This document shows positions 1-6,328 of a DNA stretch of 9,124 bases, in pieces. A model generated the notes under the pieces. It saw nothing but the letters and a program-made list of their open reading frames with translations, was not told where the DNA came from and searched no databases. Position 1 is the stretch's first letter; every line of letters begins with the position of its first letter. The stretch comes from an uncultured Paracoccus sp. (GTDB taxonomy: Bacteria; Pseudomonadota; Alphaproteobacteria; Rhodobacterales; Rhodobacteraceae). The stretch covers positions 1 to 9,124 of the forward strand of contig NZ_CAMIOH010000122.1 in assembly GCF_946221145.1 (NCBI RefSeq). The letters are read 5' to 3'. The translations under genes were made by a program, and so were the position numbers.

Positions 1-42
1 GCCAAGAACCGCCTGCCAAGAACCGCCCGCCAAGAACCGCCT
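1..42. repeat. 14-bp tandem repeat, three copies
   Basis: Three head-to-tail 14-base units, GCCAAGAACCGCC followed by T, C and T, occupy 1-14, 15-28 and 29-42. Only the last base of the middle copy differs. The array begins at the window edge, so more copies may lie upstream. It sits about 60 bases before the permease start, in what should be the leader or promoter region. No function is evident; it could be a slippage-prone minisatellite or part of an upstream coding region or spacer. Confidence 0.85.
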
Positions 43-93
43 GCTTGCAACTGCCGTGCGCGCCGTTCACATTCCGGGCGAACAGGATATTCC

Positions 94-97
94 AGGA
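94..97 (+). promoter_or_regulatory. Ribosome binding site choosing the ATG at 105
   Basis: An AGGA core lies 7 bases before the ATG at 105. The alternative upstream in-frame TTG at 45 has no purine-rich site and would add 20 residues that do not resemble the start of this family, partly encoded right after the tandem repeat. I therefore place the permease start at 105. Confidence 0.6.
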
Positions 98-104
98 CAT
101 CGCC

Positions 105-1319
105 ATGCGCATACCGATTCACAAGCAGCTGATGTGGTGGGGCGTGGCGGCGGTCACGCTGTTGCTGACGATGTGGCTGCTGGGGAACGCGATCCTGCCC
201 TTCATCCTGGGGGCAGGGGTCGCCTATCTGCTGGATCCGGTGGCCGACCGGCTGGAGCGCGCCGGGCTGAGCCGCGTGATGTCGGTGGTCGTCATCACCG
301 TCATCGCGGTGCTGGCCTTTGCCGCCGTCGTCCTGCTGGTGGTGCCGGTGATGCTGCGCCAGGCCACATCGCTGATCGAGACCGCGCCGGCGATGCTGGA
401 ACAGGGCCGCATGTTCCTGTCCAACCGCTTCCCCGAACTGTTGCCCGCCGACGGCGACATCGGCACCGCGTTGACCGATCTGGGTTCGGCCATGGGCGAA
501 CAGATGGGCACGCTGGCCACGCGTTTGCTGTCGTCGGTGGGCGGCATCATCAGCGCCATCGCGATCCTGGTGATCGTGCCGGTGGTGGCCTTCTATCTGC
601 TGCTGGACTGGGATCACCTGGTGGAACGCGTGGACACGCTGCTGCCCCGCGAACACGCCCCCACCCTGCGCCGCCTGTCGCGCGAAATCGACGAGGCGCT
701 GTCGGGTTTCGTGCGCGGACAGGGGACGGTGATGCTGATCCTGGGCATCTGGTATGCCATCGGCCTGATGATCGTCGGCCTGCCCTTCGGCTTCTTCATC
801 GGCATCATGGCGGCGCTGTTGTCCTTCATCCCCTATGTGGGTGTGCTGATCGGCGGGGCGACGGCCATCGGGGTGGCGCTGTTCAGCTTCTGGGGCGATC
901 CGTTGTGGATCGGGCTGGTGATCGCGATCTTTGCCCTGGGCCAGATCGTCGAGGGCAATTACCTGCAACCCAAGATCGTGGGCCATCATGTCGGGCTGCA
1001 CCCGGTCTGGCTGCTGCTGGCCCTGTCGGTCTTCGGGATGCTGTTCGGGTTCGTCGGCATGGTCATGGCGGTGCCGCTGGCCGCCGCCCTGGGCGTGATC
1101 GCCCGCTTCCTGACGCAGCGGTACCAGAACAGCGCGCTGTTCACCGGCCAAGCGCTGCCGCCCGATCCGGGCCAGCCGATCCTGGTCGAACTGGTCCCCG
1201 AAGGCACCGTCGCCAGCACCATCCGGGAGGCGCGCATCCGCGCCGACGTGAACCGCGCCCAGGGCCAGATCGAGATGATGCGCGAGGAAATCGCCCGCAG
1301 GCATCCCGAAGCCGACTAG
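105..1319 (+). CDS. AI-2E family transporter (PerM-like permease)
   Basis: A 404-residue polytopic inner-membrane protein of the AI-2E/PerM (UPF0118) family. Hydrophobic segments lie at about residues 11-27, 29-43, 57-82, 146-167, 207-224, 227-260, 267-284 and 300-336. A soluble stretch at about 86-145 separates the third and fourth, which is the usual family layout. Family-like signatures include PFILGAGVAYLLDPVADRLE (32-51), the FVRGQ loop (202-206), FIPYVG (241-246) and NYLQPKIVG (285-293). The charged C-terminal tail (about 340-404) is cytoplasmic by inference. Members export the quorum signal AI-2 (TqsA) or act as ion antiporters, so the substrate here is unknown. It is first in the hdaA-ppk-ppx run, and its TAG stop directly abuts the hdaA ATG, implying cotranscription and translational coupling. 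An upstream TTG at 45 is an alternative start. Confidence 0.9.
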   Translation: MRIPIHKQLMWWGVAAVTLLLTMWLLGNAILPFILGAGVAYLLDPVADRLERAGLSRVMSVVVITVIAVLAFAAVVLLVVPVMLRQATSLIETAPAMLEQGRMFLSNRFPELLPADGDIGTALTDLGSAMGEQMGTLATRLLSSVGGIISAIAILVIVPVVAFYLLLDWDHLVERVDTLLPREHAPTLRRLSREIDEALSGFVRGQGTVMLILGIWYAIGLMIVGLPFGFFIGIMAALLSFIPYVGVLIGGATAIGVALFSFWGDPLWIGLVIAIFALGQIVEGNYLQPKIVGHHVGLHPVWLLLALSVFGMLFGFVGMVMAVPLAAALGVIARFLTQRYQNSALFTGQALPPDPGQPILVELVPEGTVASTIREARIRADVNRAQGQIEMMREEIARRHPEAD

Positions 1320-2018
1320 ATGGGCACGACCTTTCGCCAGTTGACGCTGGACCTGACCACGCCCCCCGCCCATTCGCGGGCCGATTTCCTGCCTGCGCCC
1401 GCAAATGCGGCGGCGCTTGCGGCGCTTGACGCGCCGCAGGACTGGCCGCTGGGGCGGATGCTGCTGATCGGCCCGGAAGGCGCGGGCAAGTCGCATCTGG
1501 CGGCGTTTTGGGCGGCAGAGAACGGCGCCCGCCGCGTCAAGGCGGCGGCGCTGCGCCCGGACGCCGCCGACGCCCTGGCAACCGAAGGCGGCGCTCTGGT
1601 GGTCGAGGATGCCGACCGCGCGGGCCGGGCGGCGGGGGCCGAACAGGCGCTGTTCCATCTGTGGAACCTGTGCGCGCCGCGCGACTGCCTGCTGCTGCTG
1701 ACCGCGCGGACGCCGCCGCGCGACTGGGGGCTGGTGCTGCCCGACCTGCGGTCGCGCATGGATGCGATGCCGCAGGTCAGGCTGGGTCCGCCGGACGAAT
1801 CCCTGCTGGCCGCCGTGCTGGTCAAGCTGTTCGCGGACCGCCAGCAGACCGTCGCCGCCGACCTGATCGACTGGCTGGTCCTGCACATGCCGCGCGACCT
1901 GGGTCTGGCGCGGCGGCTGGTCGCGGCGATGGACCGCGCCGCGATGGCCGACAAGCGCCCGATCACGCGGCGCATTGCCGCCGACCTGCTGAACGGTCTA
2001 TCCGAGACCGAAACCTGA
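1320..2018 (+). CDS. hdaA: HdaA-like DnaA-related AAA+ regulator of replication initiation
   Basis: A 232-residue protein resembling the AAA+ core of DnaA without the C-terminal DNA-binding domain, as in Hda/HdaA. The N terminus carries QLTLDL (residues 7-12), matching the sliding-clamp-binding motif through which Hda proteins bind the beta clamp. The Walker A motif GPEGAGKS is at 51-58. The Walker B-like strand ends in VVEDAD (E96, D97). A sensor I-like LLLLTAR contains T128, a box VII-like DLRSR is at 142-146, and a sensor II-like LARRL has R198/R199. In this family, Hda bound to the DNA-loaded clamp stimulates ATP hydrolysis on DnaA and so prevents re-initiation; that role is inferred from homology. 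The ATG follows the permease stop with no gap, so it probably depends on translational coupling. Its position directly before ppk is, from memory, typical of Rhodobacteraceae. A more distant DnaA-like ATPase is the alternative. Confidence 0.85.
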   Translation: MGTTFRQLTLDLTTPPAHSRADFLPAPANAAALAALDAPQDWPLGRMLLIGPEGAGKSHLAAFWAAENGARRVKAAALRPDAADALATEGGALVVEDADRAGRAAGAEQALFHLWNLCAPRDCLLLLTARTPPRDWGLVLPDLRSRMDAMPQVRLGPPDESLLAAVLVKLFADRQQTVAADLIDWLVLHMPRDLGLARRLVAAMDRAAMADKRPITRRIAADLLNGLSETET

Positions 2019-2041
2019 TTCACCAGCCGAAGGCCAGGACC

Positions 2042-4207
2042 ATGACCCAAGCCGATTTCCTTCGAACCCCCTTCCCAGAGCCGCAGGATCTGCCCGAGGG
2101 CGTTCCCCAGAACGGCAGCCGGTTCTTCAACCGGGAAATCAGCTGGCTGTCCTTCAACTGGCGCGTCCTGGACGAAGCGCGCAATCCCCGCGTGCCGTTG
2201 CTGGAACGGCTGCGCTTCGTGTCGATCAGCGCGACCAACCTGGACGAATTCTATACCGTTCGCGTGGCGGGCCTGCGCGAACTGGTGCGCGAGGGGAATT
2301 CCACGCCCTCGGACGACGGGCTGACGCCTGCGGAACAGCTGTCCACGATCAATGCCGATGCCCGCCGCCTGATGGGCGCGCAGCAGGGCGTCTGGAACCG
2401 CATCCGCCGGGAAATGGAGGAGGCGGGCATCATCATCCTGTCGCGGTCCCGCCTGACCCGCGCCGAAGAGGAATTCCTGCACGACTATTTCGAACGCAAG
2501 GTGTTCCCGGTCCTGTCACCCCTGGCCATCGACCCCGCGCACCCGTTCCCCTTCATCCCGAACACCGGCTTTTCGCTGGCGCTTGAACTGGCCCGCGAAA
2601 CCGACGGGCGGCAGATGCAGGCGCTGCTGCCGATCCCCGCACAGCTTGACCGCTTCATCCCCCTGCCGGGCGGAGAGCGGTTCTTCAAGCTGGAGGATCT
2701 GCTGCTGATGCACCTGTCGTCGCTGTTCCCCGGCTATCGCGACTCGGGCCATTGCGCCTTCCGCGTGCTGCGCGACAGCGATCTGGAGGTCGAGGAAGAG
2801 GCCGAGGATCTGGTGCGCGAATTCGAAACCGCGCTGAAACGCCGCCGCAGGGGCAGCGTGATCCGGCTGAAGATCACCCGGGGCGCGCCTGACCGCCTGC
2901 GCCGCCTGATCATGGATGAACTGGAGGTCGGCCCCGACGAGGTGATCGAGGTCGAGGGCCTGCTGGGGGTCGCCGATCTCAGCGAACTGGTGCTGGACAG
3001 CCGCCGCGATCTGCTGTGGCCTGCCTTCGTCCCGCGGGTGCCGGAACGGGTGCAGGACCATGACGGCGACATGTTCGCCGCCATCAAGCACAAGGACATG
3101 CTGCTGCATCACCCCTATGAAACCTTCGATACGGTGGTGCGCTTTCTGGCGCAGGCGGCGCGCGATCCGAACGTGCTGGCGATCAAGCAGACCCTGTATC
3201 GCACCAGCCGCGACAGCCCGATCGTCGATGCGCTGTGCGAGGCCGCCGAATCCGGCAAATCCGTCACCGCGCTTGTCGAACTGAAGGCCCGCTTTGACGA
3301 GGCCGCGAACATCCGCCAGTCCCGCAGGCTGGAACGGGCGGGCGCGCATGTCGTCTATGGCTTCGTGAACTACAAGACCCATGCCAAGATCAGCACGGTG
3401 GTCCGGCGCGAGGGCGACGGTCTGGTCACCTATACCCATTACGGGACCGGCAACTATCACCCGATCACGGCGCGGATCTATACCGACCTGTCGCTGTTCA
3501 CTTGCGATCCCGCTTTGGGCCGCGACGCGACCAAAGTGTTCAATTATCTGTCGGGCTATGTGCAGCCCGCCGGATTGGAAAATATTTCCATTTCGCCGAT
3601 CGACCTGAAGGACCGGCTTATTTCTCTGATCGCCCGAGAGGCGGAGCTGGCCCGTCAGGGGCGTCCGGCGGCGATCTGGGCCAAGATGAATTCGCTGATC
3701 GAAAAGGACGTGATCGACGCGCTCTATGCGGCCAGCGGCGCCGGGGTGAAGATCAGCCTTGTGGTGCGCGGCATCTGCGGCATCCGGCCGGGCATCCGCG
3801 GGCTGTCGGACAATATCCGCGTGAAGTCCATCGTCGGGCGATACCTGGAGCATTCGCGGATCGTCTGCTTCGGCAACGGTTACGGCCTGCCATCTAAGCG
3901 GGCGCGGGTGTTCATCAGTTCGGCCGACTGGATGGACCGCAACCTGAACCGCCGCGTCGAAACCCTGGTCGAATGCGTGAACGAGACCGTCAAGGCGCAG
4001 ATCGTCAGCCAGATCCTGGCCGCCAACATGGCCGACGAGGCGCAAAGCTGGCTGTTGCAACCCGATGGCCGGTTCGTGCGCTATCTTCCTGAAGGGCGCG
4101 ACGACCTGTTCAATTGTCATCGTTTCTTCATGGACCACCCGTCACTGTCCGGGCGGGGGACGGCGGGGGCCGGGGATGTTCCGGCGCTGACCCATTCGAA
4201 CGATTGA
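2042..4207 (+). CDS. ppk1: Polyphosphate kinase 1
   Basis: A 721-residue PPK1, slightly longer than the roughly 690-residue E. coli enzyme. It reversibly transfers the gamma phosphate of ATP to inorganic polyphosphate. The N-terminal domain opens with RFFNREISWLSFNWRVLDEA, and N66 lies in NLDEF, the position of the ATP-contacting asparagine in E. coli PPK. The two conserved histidines of the phospholipase-D-like catalytic half are present: H447 in NYKTHAK, equivalent to the autophosphorylated histidine, and H604 in YLEHSR. R387 (LYRTSR) and R417 (KARFDEA) match the metal/phosphate-binding arginines. GTGNYH and SSADWMDRN follow the family pattern. All catalytic residues look intact. The start at 2042 has an AAGG Shine-Dalgarno 8 bases upstream and an N terminus typical of the family. 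It lies 23 bases after hdaA and 58 bases before ppx, supporting an operon. Confidence 0.97.
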   Translation: MTQADFLRTPFPEPQDLPEGVPQNGSRFFNREISWLSFNWRVLDEARNPRVPLLERLRFVSISATNLDEFYTVRVAGLRELVREGNSTPSDDGLTPAEQLSTINADARRLMGAQQGVWNRIRREMEEAGIIILSRSRLTRAEEEFLHDYFERKVFPVLSPLAIDPAHPFPFIPNTGFSLALELARETDGRQMQALLPIPAQLDRFIPLPGGERFFKLEDLLLMHLSSLFPGYRDSGHCAFRVLRDSDLEVEEEAEDLVREFETALKRRRRGSVIRLKITRGAPDRLRRLIMDELEVGPDEVIEVEGLLGVADLSELVLDSRRDLLWPAFVPRVPERVQDHDGDMFAAIKHKDMLLHHPYETFDTVVRFLAQAARDPNVLAIKQTLYRTSRDSPIVDALCEAAESGKSVTALVELKARFDEAANIRQSRRLERAGAHVVYGFVNYKTHAKISTVVRREGDGLVTYTHYGTGNYHPITARIYTDLSLFTCDPALGRDATKVFNYLSGYVQPAGLENISISPIDLKDRLISLIAREAELARQGRPAAIWAKMNSLIEKDVIDALYAASGAGVKISLVVRGICGIRPGIRGLSDNIRVKSIVGRYLEHSRIVCFGNGYGLPSKRARVFISSADWMDRNLNRRVETLVECVNETVKAQIVSQILAANMADEAQSWLLQPDGRFVRYLPEGRDDLFNCHRFFMDHPSLSGRGTAGAGDVPALTHSND

Positions 4208-4252
4208 CGTGCTCGTCAAGCCGGGCCATTACAGCGGCGATGCGCACCAAGC

Positions 4253-4257
4253 AGGAG
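4253..4257 (+). promoter_or_regulatory. Strong ribosome binding site fixing the ppx start
   Basis: AGGAG, within the purine run AGGAGAGG, lies 8 bases before the ATG at 4266. The upstream in-frame GTG at 4209, one base after the ppk stop, has no comparable site and would add 19 residues of low-similarity sequence. The ATG at 4266 is therefore preferred. Confidence 0.75.
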
Positions 4258-4265
4258 AGGCGGCG

Positions 4266-5792
4266 ATGAGCGGCTTGCGGACCACGACCGGCAAGAAGGT
4301 CGAACCTTTCGGCAAGATGTTCGCGACCCTGCCCAAGCGCGCCCTGTCGCGCGTGGGCGTGGTCGATGTGGGATCGAACTCGATCCGGATGGTGGTCTTT
4401 GACGGGGCGGCCCGGTCGCCTGCCTATTTCTACAATGAAAAGATCATGGCCGGGCTGGGGGCCAAGATGGCCCAGACCGGCTGCCTGAACCCCGATGGGG
4501 TCGAGCGCGGCTTTGCGGCATTGCAGCGCTTTGCGGCGCTGGCCAAGGGCATGGACATCGACCCGCTGACCTGCGTGGCCACCGCCGCCGTCCGCGAGGC
4601 CAAGGACGGCCCCGAATTCCAGGCCCGCGTCGAACGCGAGACCGGCATCAAGATGTGGGTCATCGACGGCGAGGAGGAGGCGCGCCTGTCCGCCCAGGGC
4701 GTGCTGCTGGGCTGGCCGGACGCGCGCGGGCTGGTCTGCGACATCGGCGGCAATTCGATGGAACTGGCCGAGGTTGCGGATGGCCAGGTCGGGCGGCGCG
4801 TATCCTCGCAACTGGGACCGTTCCGCCTGCAGCAGGTTGACGGCGGCAAGGACGGGCTGCGCAAGTATATCAAGAAGGTCGTGACCGACCTGGCCCGCGT
4901 CATGGGCACCGATCACGAACGCATCTATCTGGTCGGGGGCAGCTGGCGCGCGATTGCCCGGCTGGACATGCAGCGCGTCGGCTATCCGATGACCGTGCTG
5001 CACGAATACCGCATGACCCCCAAGGCGGTGGCCGAAACGGTCGCCTGGATCGGCGACAAGGATCTGGCCGAACTGCGCGGTCAGGTGGACATCTCGTCGT
5101 CGCGGATGGAGCTGGTGCCGCTGGCCTCGCAGGTGCTGCTGCAACTGGCCGAGACCTTCGCACCCGCGGAACTGGCTGTCAGCAGCTATGGGATCCGCGA
5201 AGGTCTGCTGTACGAGCAGATGTCCGACAGCCTCCGCAAGCGCGACCCGCTGATCGAGGCCGCGCGTTTCACCGAACGCCAGATGGCGCGGATGCCGGGA
5301 TCGGGCAAGAAGCTGCACCAGTTTCTGCAACCGCTGTTCCAGGACGTGCCACCCGAACGCGACCGCCTGATCCGTGCCGCCTGCCTGCTGCACGATACAA
5401 GCTGGCGCGCCCATCCCGACTATCGTGCCGAGGCCTGCTTTGACAACGTGACCCGCGCCAACATGGCGGCGCTATCCCATCCTGAGCGGGTCTTTCTGGG
5501 TCTGGCGCTGCTGCACCGCTATAAGAACAGCCGCGCGGGGTCACCCATGGCGCCGCTGTTCACCCTGCTGGACGATGGCCAGATCCGCGATGCCGAGGTG
5601 CTGGGCAAGGCAATGCGCTTTGGCGCGATGCTGGCGCTGGACGATCCGGCCGAAGCGGGCAGCCTGACCCTTGACGCCACGCATCTGCGCCTGCACCTGA
5701 CCCCCACCGGCAGCAAGCTGATGGGAGAGGTGGCGGAAGCCCGGTTCAAGGCCCTGTGCAGCGCCCTGGGGGTGGAAGGGGTCATCCTGTAA
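4266..5792 (+). CDS. ppx: Exopolyphosphatase (Ppx/GppA family)
   Basis: A 508-residue Ppx/GppA phosphatase, close to the 513 residues of E. coli Ppx. It removes terminal phosphates from polyphosphate; some relatives instead act on pppGpp. The first phosphate-binding loop is VVDVGSNSIRMVVFDG, with D34 and N38. ATAAVREAKDG follows. The cluster E136-E138 in GEEEARLS sits where the catalytic glutamate of the family lies. The second loop is DIGGNS (159-164), where N163 replaces the more usual glycine or serine. YLVGGSWRAIARL follows in the ATPase-like core. The C-terminal half is the helical, HD-like domain found in long Ppx proteins, with LLHD (H376, D377) and downstream AHPDYRAE. It is the last gene of the run with ppk, so synthesis and breakdown of polyphosphate are encoded together. 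A hairpin follows the TAA stop. pppGpp hydrolysis cannot be excluded from sequence alone. Confidence 0.95.
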   Translation: MSGLRTTTGKKVEPFGKMFATLPKRALSRVGVVDVGSNSIRMVVFDGAARSPAYFYNEKIMAGLGAKMAQTGCLNPDGVERGFAALQRFAALAKGMDIDPLTCVATAAVREAKDGPEFQARVERETGIKMWVIDGEEEARLSAQGVLLGWPDARGLVCDIGGNSMELAEVADGQVGRRVSSQLGPFRLQQVDGGKDGLRKYIKKVVTDLARVMGTDHERIYLVGGSWRAIARLDMQRVGYPMTVLHEYRMTPKAVAETVAWIGDKDLAELRGQVDISSSRMELVPLASQVLLQLAETFAPAELAVSSYGIREGLLYEQMSDSLRKRDPLIEAARFTERQMARMPGSGKKLHQFLQPLFQDVPPERDRLIRAACLLHDTSWRAHPDYRAEACFDNVTRANMAALSHPERVFLGLALLHRYKNSRAGSPMAPLFTLLDDGQIRDAEVLGKAMRFGAMLALDDPAEAGSLTLDATHLRLHLTPTGSKLMGEVAEARFKALCSALGVEGVIL

Positions 5793-5798
5793 CCCGCG

Positions 5799-5822
5799 CG
5801 CCGCGCCTGTCGTGGCGCGGCG
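5799..5822. terminator. GC-rich hairpin between convergent genes
   Basis: Perfect 9-bp arms CGCCGCGCC (5799-5807) and GGCGCGGCG (5814-5822) enclose a 6-base loop, TGTCGT. It lies 6 bases after the ppx stop and abuts the stop codon of the - strand gene at 5823. No T-tract follows on either strand, so it is not a canonical intrinsic terminator. It more likely stabilises 3' ends or acts as a bidirectional attenuating hairpin for both convergent transcripts. Confidence 0.6.
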
Positions 5823-6092
5823 TCACAGAGGTTCTTCGATGTCGGGGGGTGGATCGTCCAGCACGACGGCGCCTTCGACATAGACCCCATCGTCGCCGAC
5901 AAAAGCCGGATCCGTGCCGTCGCCGGACCAGCCATCAGCCTGCGGGCCGCCCTGTGGCCCCAGGGCCTTGGCGGGTTGCTGGGCAACCCAGCCATCAGCG
6001 CAAAAGGTACTGCTGGCGCCGCTGCCGCAGGCTTGGACGGGTTGCGCTGATGCAGCACAGCCGAGGATCAGGATGGCGAGAGCCGCTTTCAT
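5823..6092 (-). CDS. Small exported protein, possible lipoprotein
   Basis: An 89-residue protein of unknown function. It starts with a basic residue and a hydrophobic run, MKAALAILILGCAASAQPVQA. This can be read as a short lipoprotein signal (lipobox-like ILGC, C12) or as a Sec signal cleaved after AQPVQA (residue 21). The mature part has cysteines C22 and C31, two copies of ADGW (32-35 and 52-55), many Gly/Asp/Pro residues and an acidic, proline-rich tail ending DPPPDIEEPL. No enzyme motif is visible. An AGGA Shine-Dalgarno (complement of 6101-6104) lies 8 bases before the ATG, supporting this start. The gene converges on ppx and diverges from the gene at 6329. GC-rich third positions and a good ribosome site argue that it is real despite its size. 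Periplasmic or outer-membrane location is inferred from the signal only. Confidence 0.65.
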   Translation of the reverse strand: MKAALAILILGCAASAQPVQACGSGASSTFCADGWVAQQPAKALGPQGGPQADGWSGDGTDPAFVGDDGVYVEGAVVLDDPPPDIEEPL

Positions 6093-6102
6093 GAATGAGT
6101 TC

Positions 6103-6125
6103 CTAGAGGCGTGGAGCCACTCTAG
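6103..6125. repeat. Inverted repeat overlapping the small gene's ribosome site
   Basis: Arms CTAGA (6103-6107) and TCTAG (6121-6125) enclose an inner GTGG (6111-6114) and CCAC (6117-6120), with a GGC bulge. On the - strand transcript this hairpin would end at, and partly include, the AGGA ribosome site of the small exported gene. It could limit translation or be a protein-binding palindrome. The inner loop is only two bases, so the inner pairs may not all form in RNA. Confidence 0.45.
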
Positions 6126-6170
6126 CCGTGAAGTCTGAACGAATCATGAGCGGGGCGATGAATTCACGGC
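6125..6170. repeat. 8-bp inverted repeat, possible operator
   Basis: GCCGTGAA (6125-6132) and TTCACGGC (6163-6170) are perfect reverse complements 30 bases apart, in the untranslated region upstream of the small - strand gene. The repeat directly adjoins the 6103-6125 inverted repeat. Spaced half-sites of this kind can bind a dimeric regulator, but no regulator gene lies nearby and chance cannot be excluded. Confidence 0.4.
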
Positions 6171-6175
6171 ACCAA

Positions 6176-6204
6176 GGCATTGCGAAGGACTGTTTTTGCG
6201 TCAA
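6176..6204 (-). promoter_or_regulatory. Possible promoter of the small exported gene
   Basis: On the - strand, TTGACG (complement of 6199-6204) is a near-perfect -35 element. At 17-base spacing the -10 position reads AATGCC (complement of 6176-6181), a poor match. Transcription from here would include both inverted repeats as leader, about 75-80 bases before the ATG. This is weak evidence resting on the -35 alone. Confidence 0.3.
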
Positions 6205-6264
6205 CTCACGCCACAGATCGTTCAGATCCCTGTCGCACCGCGCCCAGCCCCGCACTTGGGCAGC

Positions 6265-6293
6265 TTGACCGAATGGCCGGTGGCGGGCCTAAT
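6265..6293 (+). promoter_or_regulatory. Sigma-70-like promoter of the unknown gene
   Basis: TTGACC (6265-6270) and CCTAAT (6288-6293) are separated by exactly 17 bases, matching five of six and four of six consensus positions. A start site near 6299-6301 would give a leader of under 10 bases to the ATG at 6305. The leader to the TTG at 6329, which has a ribosome site, would be about 28 bases. It is the best promoter-like pair I found in the window and implies independent expression of the downstream gene. Confidence 0.55.
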
Positions 6294-6316
6294 CAATAGG
6301 GTCGATGTGTCGCGGT

Positions 6317-6322
6317 GAGGGG
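6317..6322 (+). promoter_or_regulatory. Ribosome binding site favouring the TTG start at 6329
   Basis: GAGGGG lies 6 bases before an in-frame TTG at 6329. The upstream ATG at 6305 has only TAGGG 3 bases before it, too close for normal initiation. Together with the predicted transcription start near 6300, this favours 6329 as the true start. Confidence 0.5.
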
Positions 6323-6328
6323 TGGTTC

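Noticed and set aside
56..1429. 457-codon + strand open frame overlapping the permease in another frame
   Set aside because: The product is Arg/Gly/Pro/His-rich, typical of out-of-frame GC-rich DNA, and the overlapping frame gives a proper membrane permease.
1316..2482. 388-codon - strand open frame across hdaA and the ppk start
   Set aside because: It crosses two real genes on the other strand and has the Arg/Ser/Ala-rich composition of an antisense shadow.
2516..4138. 540-codon open frame on the - strand opposite ppk
   Set aside because: It is the antisense shadow of a GC-rich gene with strong third-position bias. The sense frame is an unmistakable PPK1 and the antisense product is low-complexity with no family resemblance.
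4128..5414. 428-codon open frame on the - strand opposite ppx
   Set aside because: Antisense shadow of a clear Ppx coding region, with no ribosome site or recognisable motif.
5914..6138. 74-codon + strand open frame opposite the small exported gene
   Set aside because: The - strand frame has a signal peptide, a well-spaced ribosome site and a tidy stop beside a hairpin; the + strand frame has none of these.
6212..6227. Direct repeat CAGATC-GTT-CAGATC in the intergenic region
   Set aside because: Two 6-base copies in a 212-base spacer are compatible with chance, and no associated element was seen.
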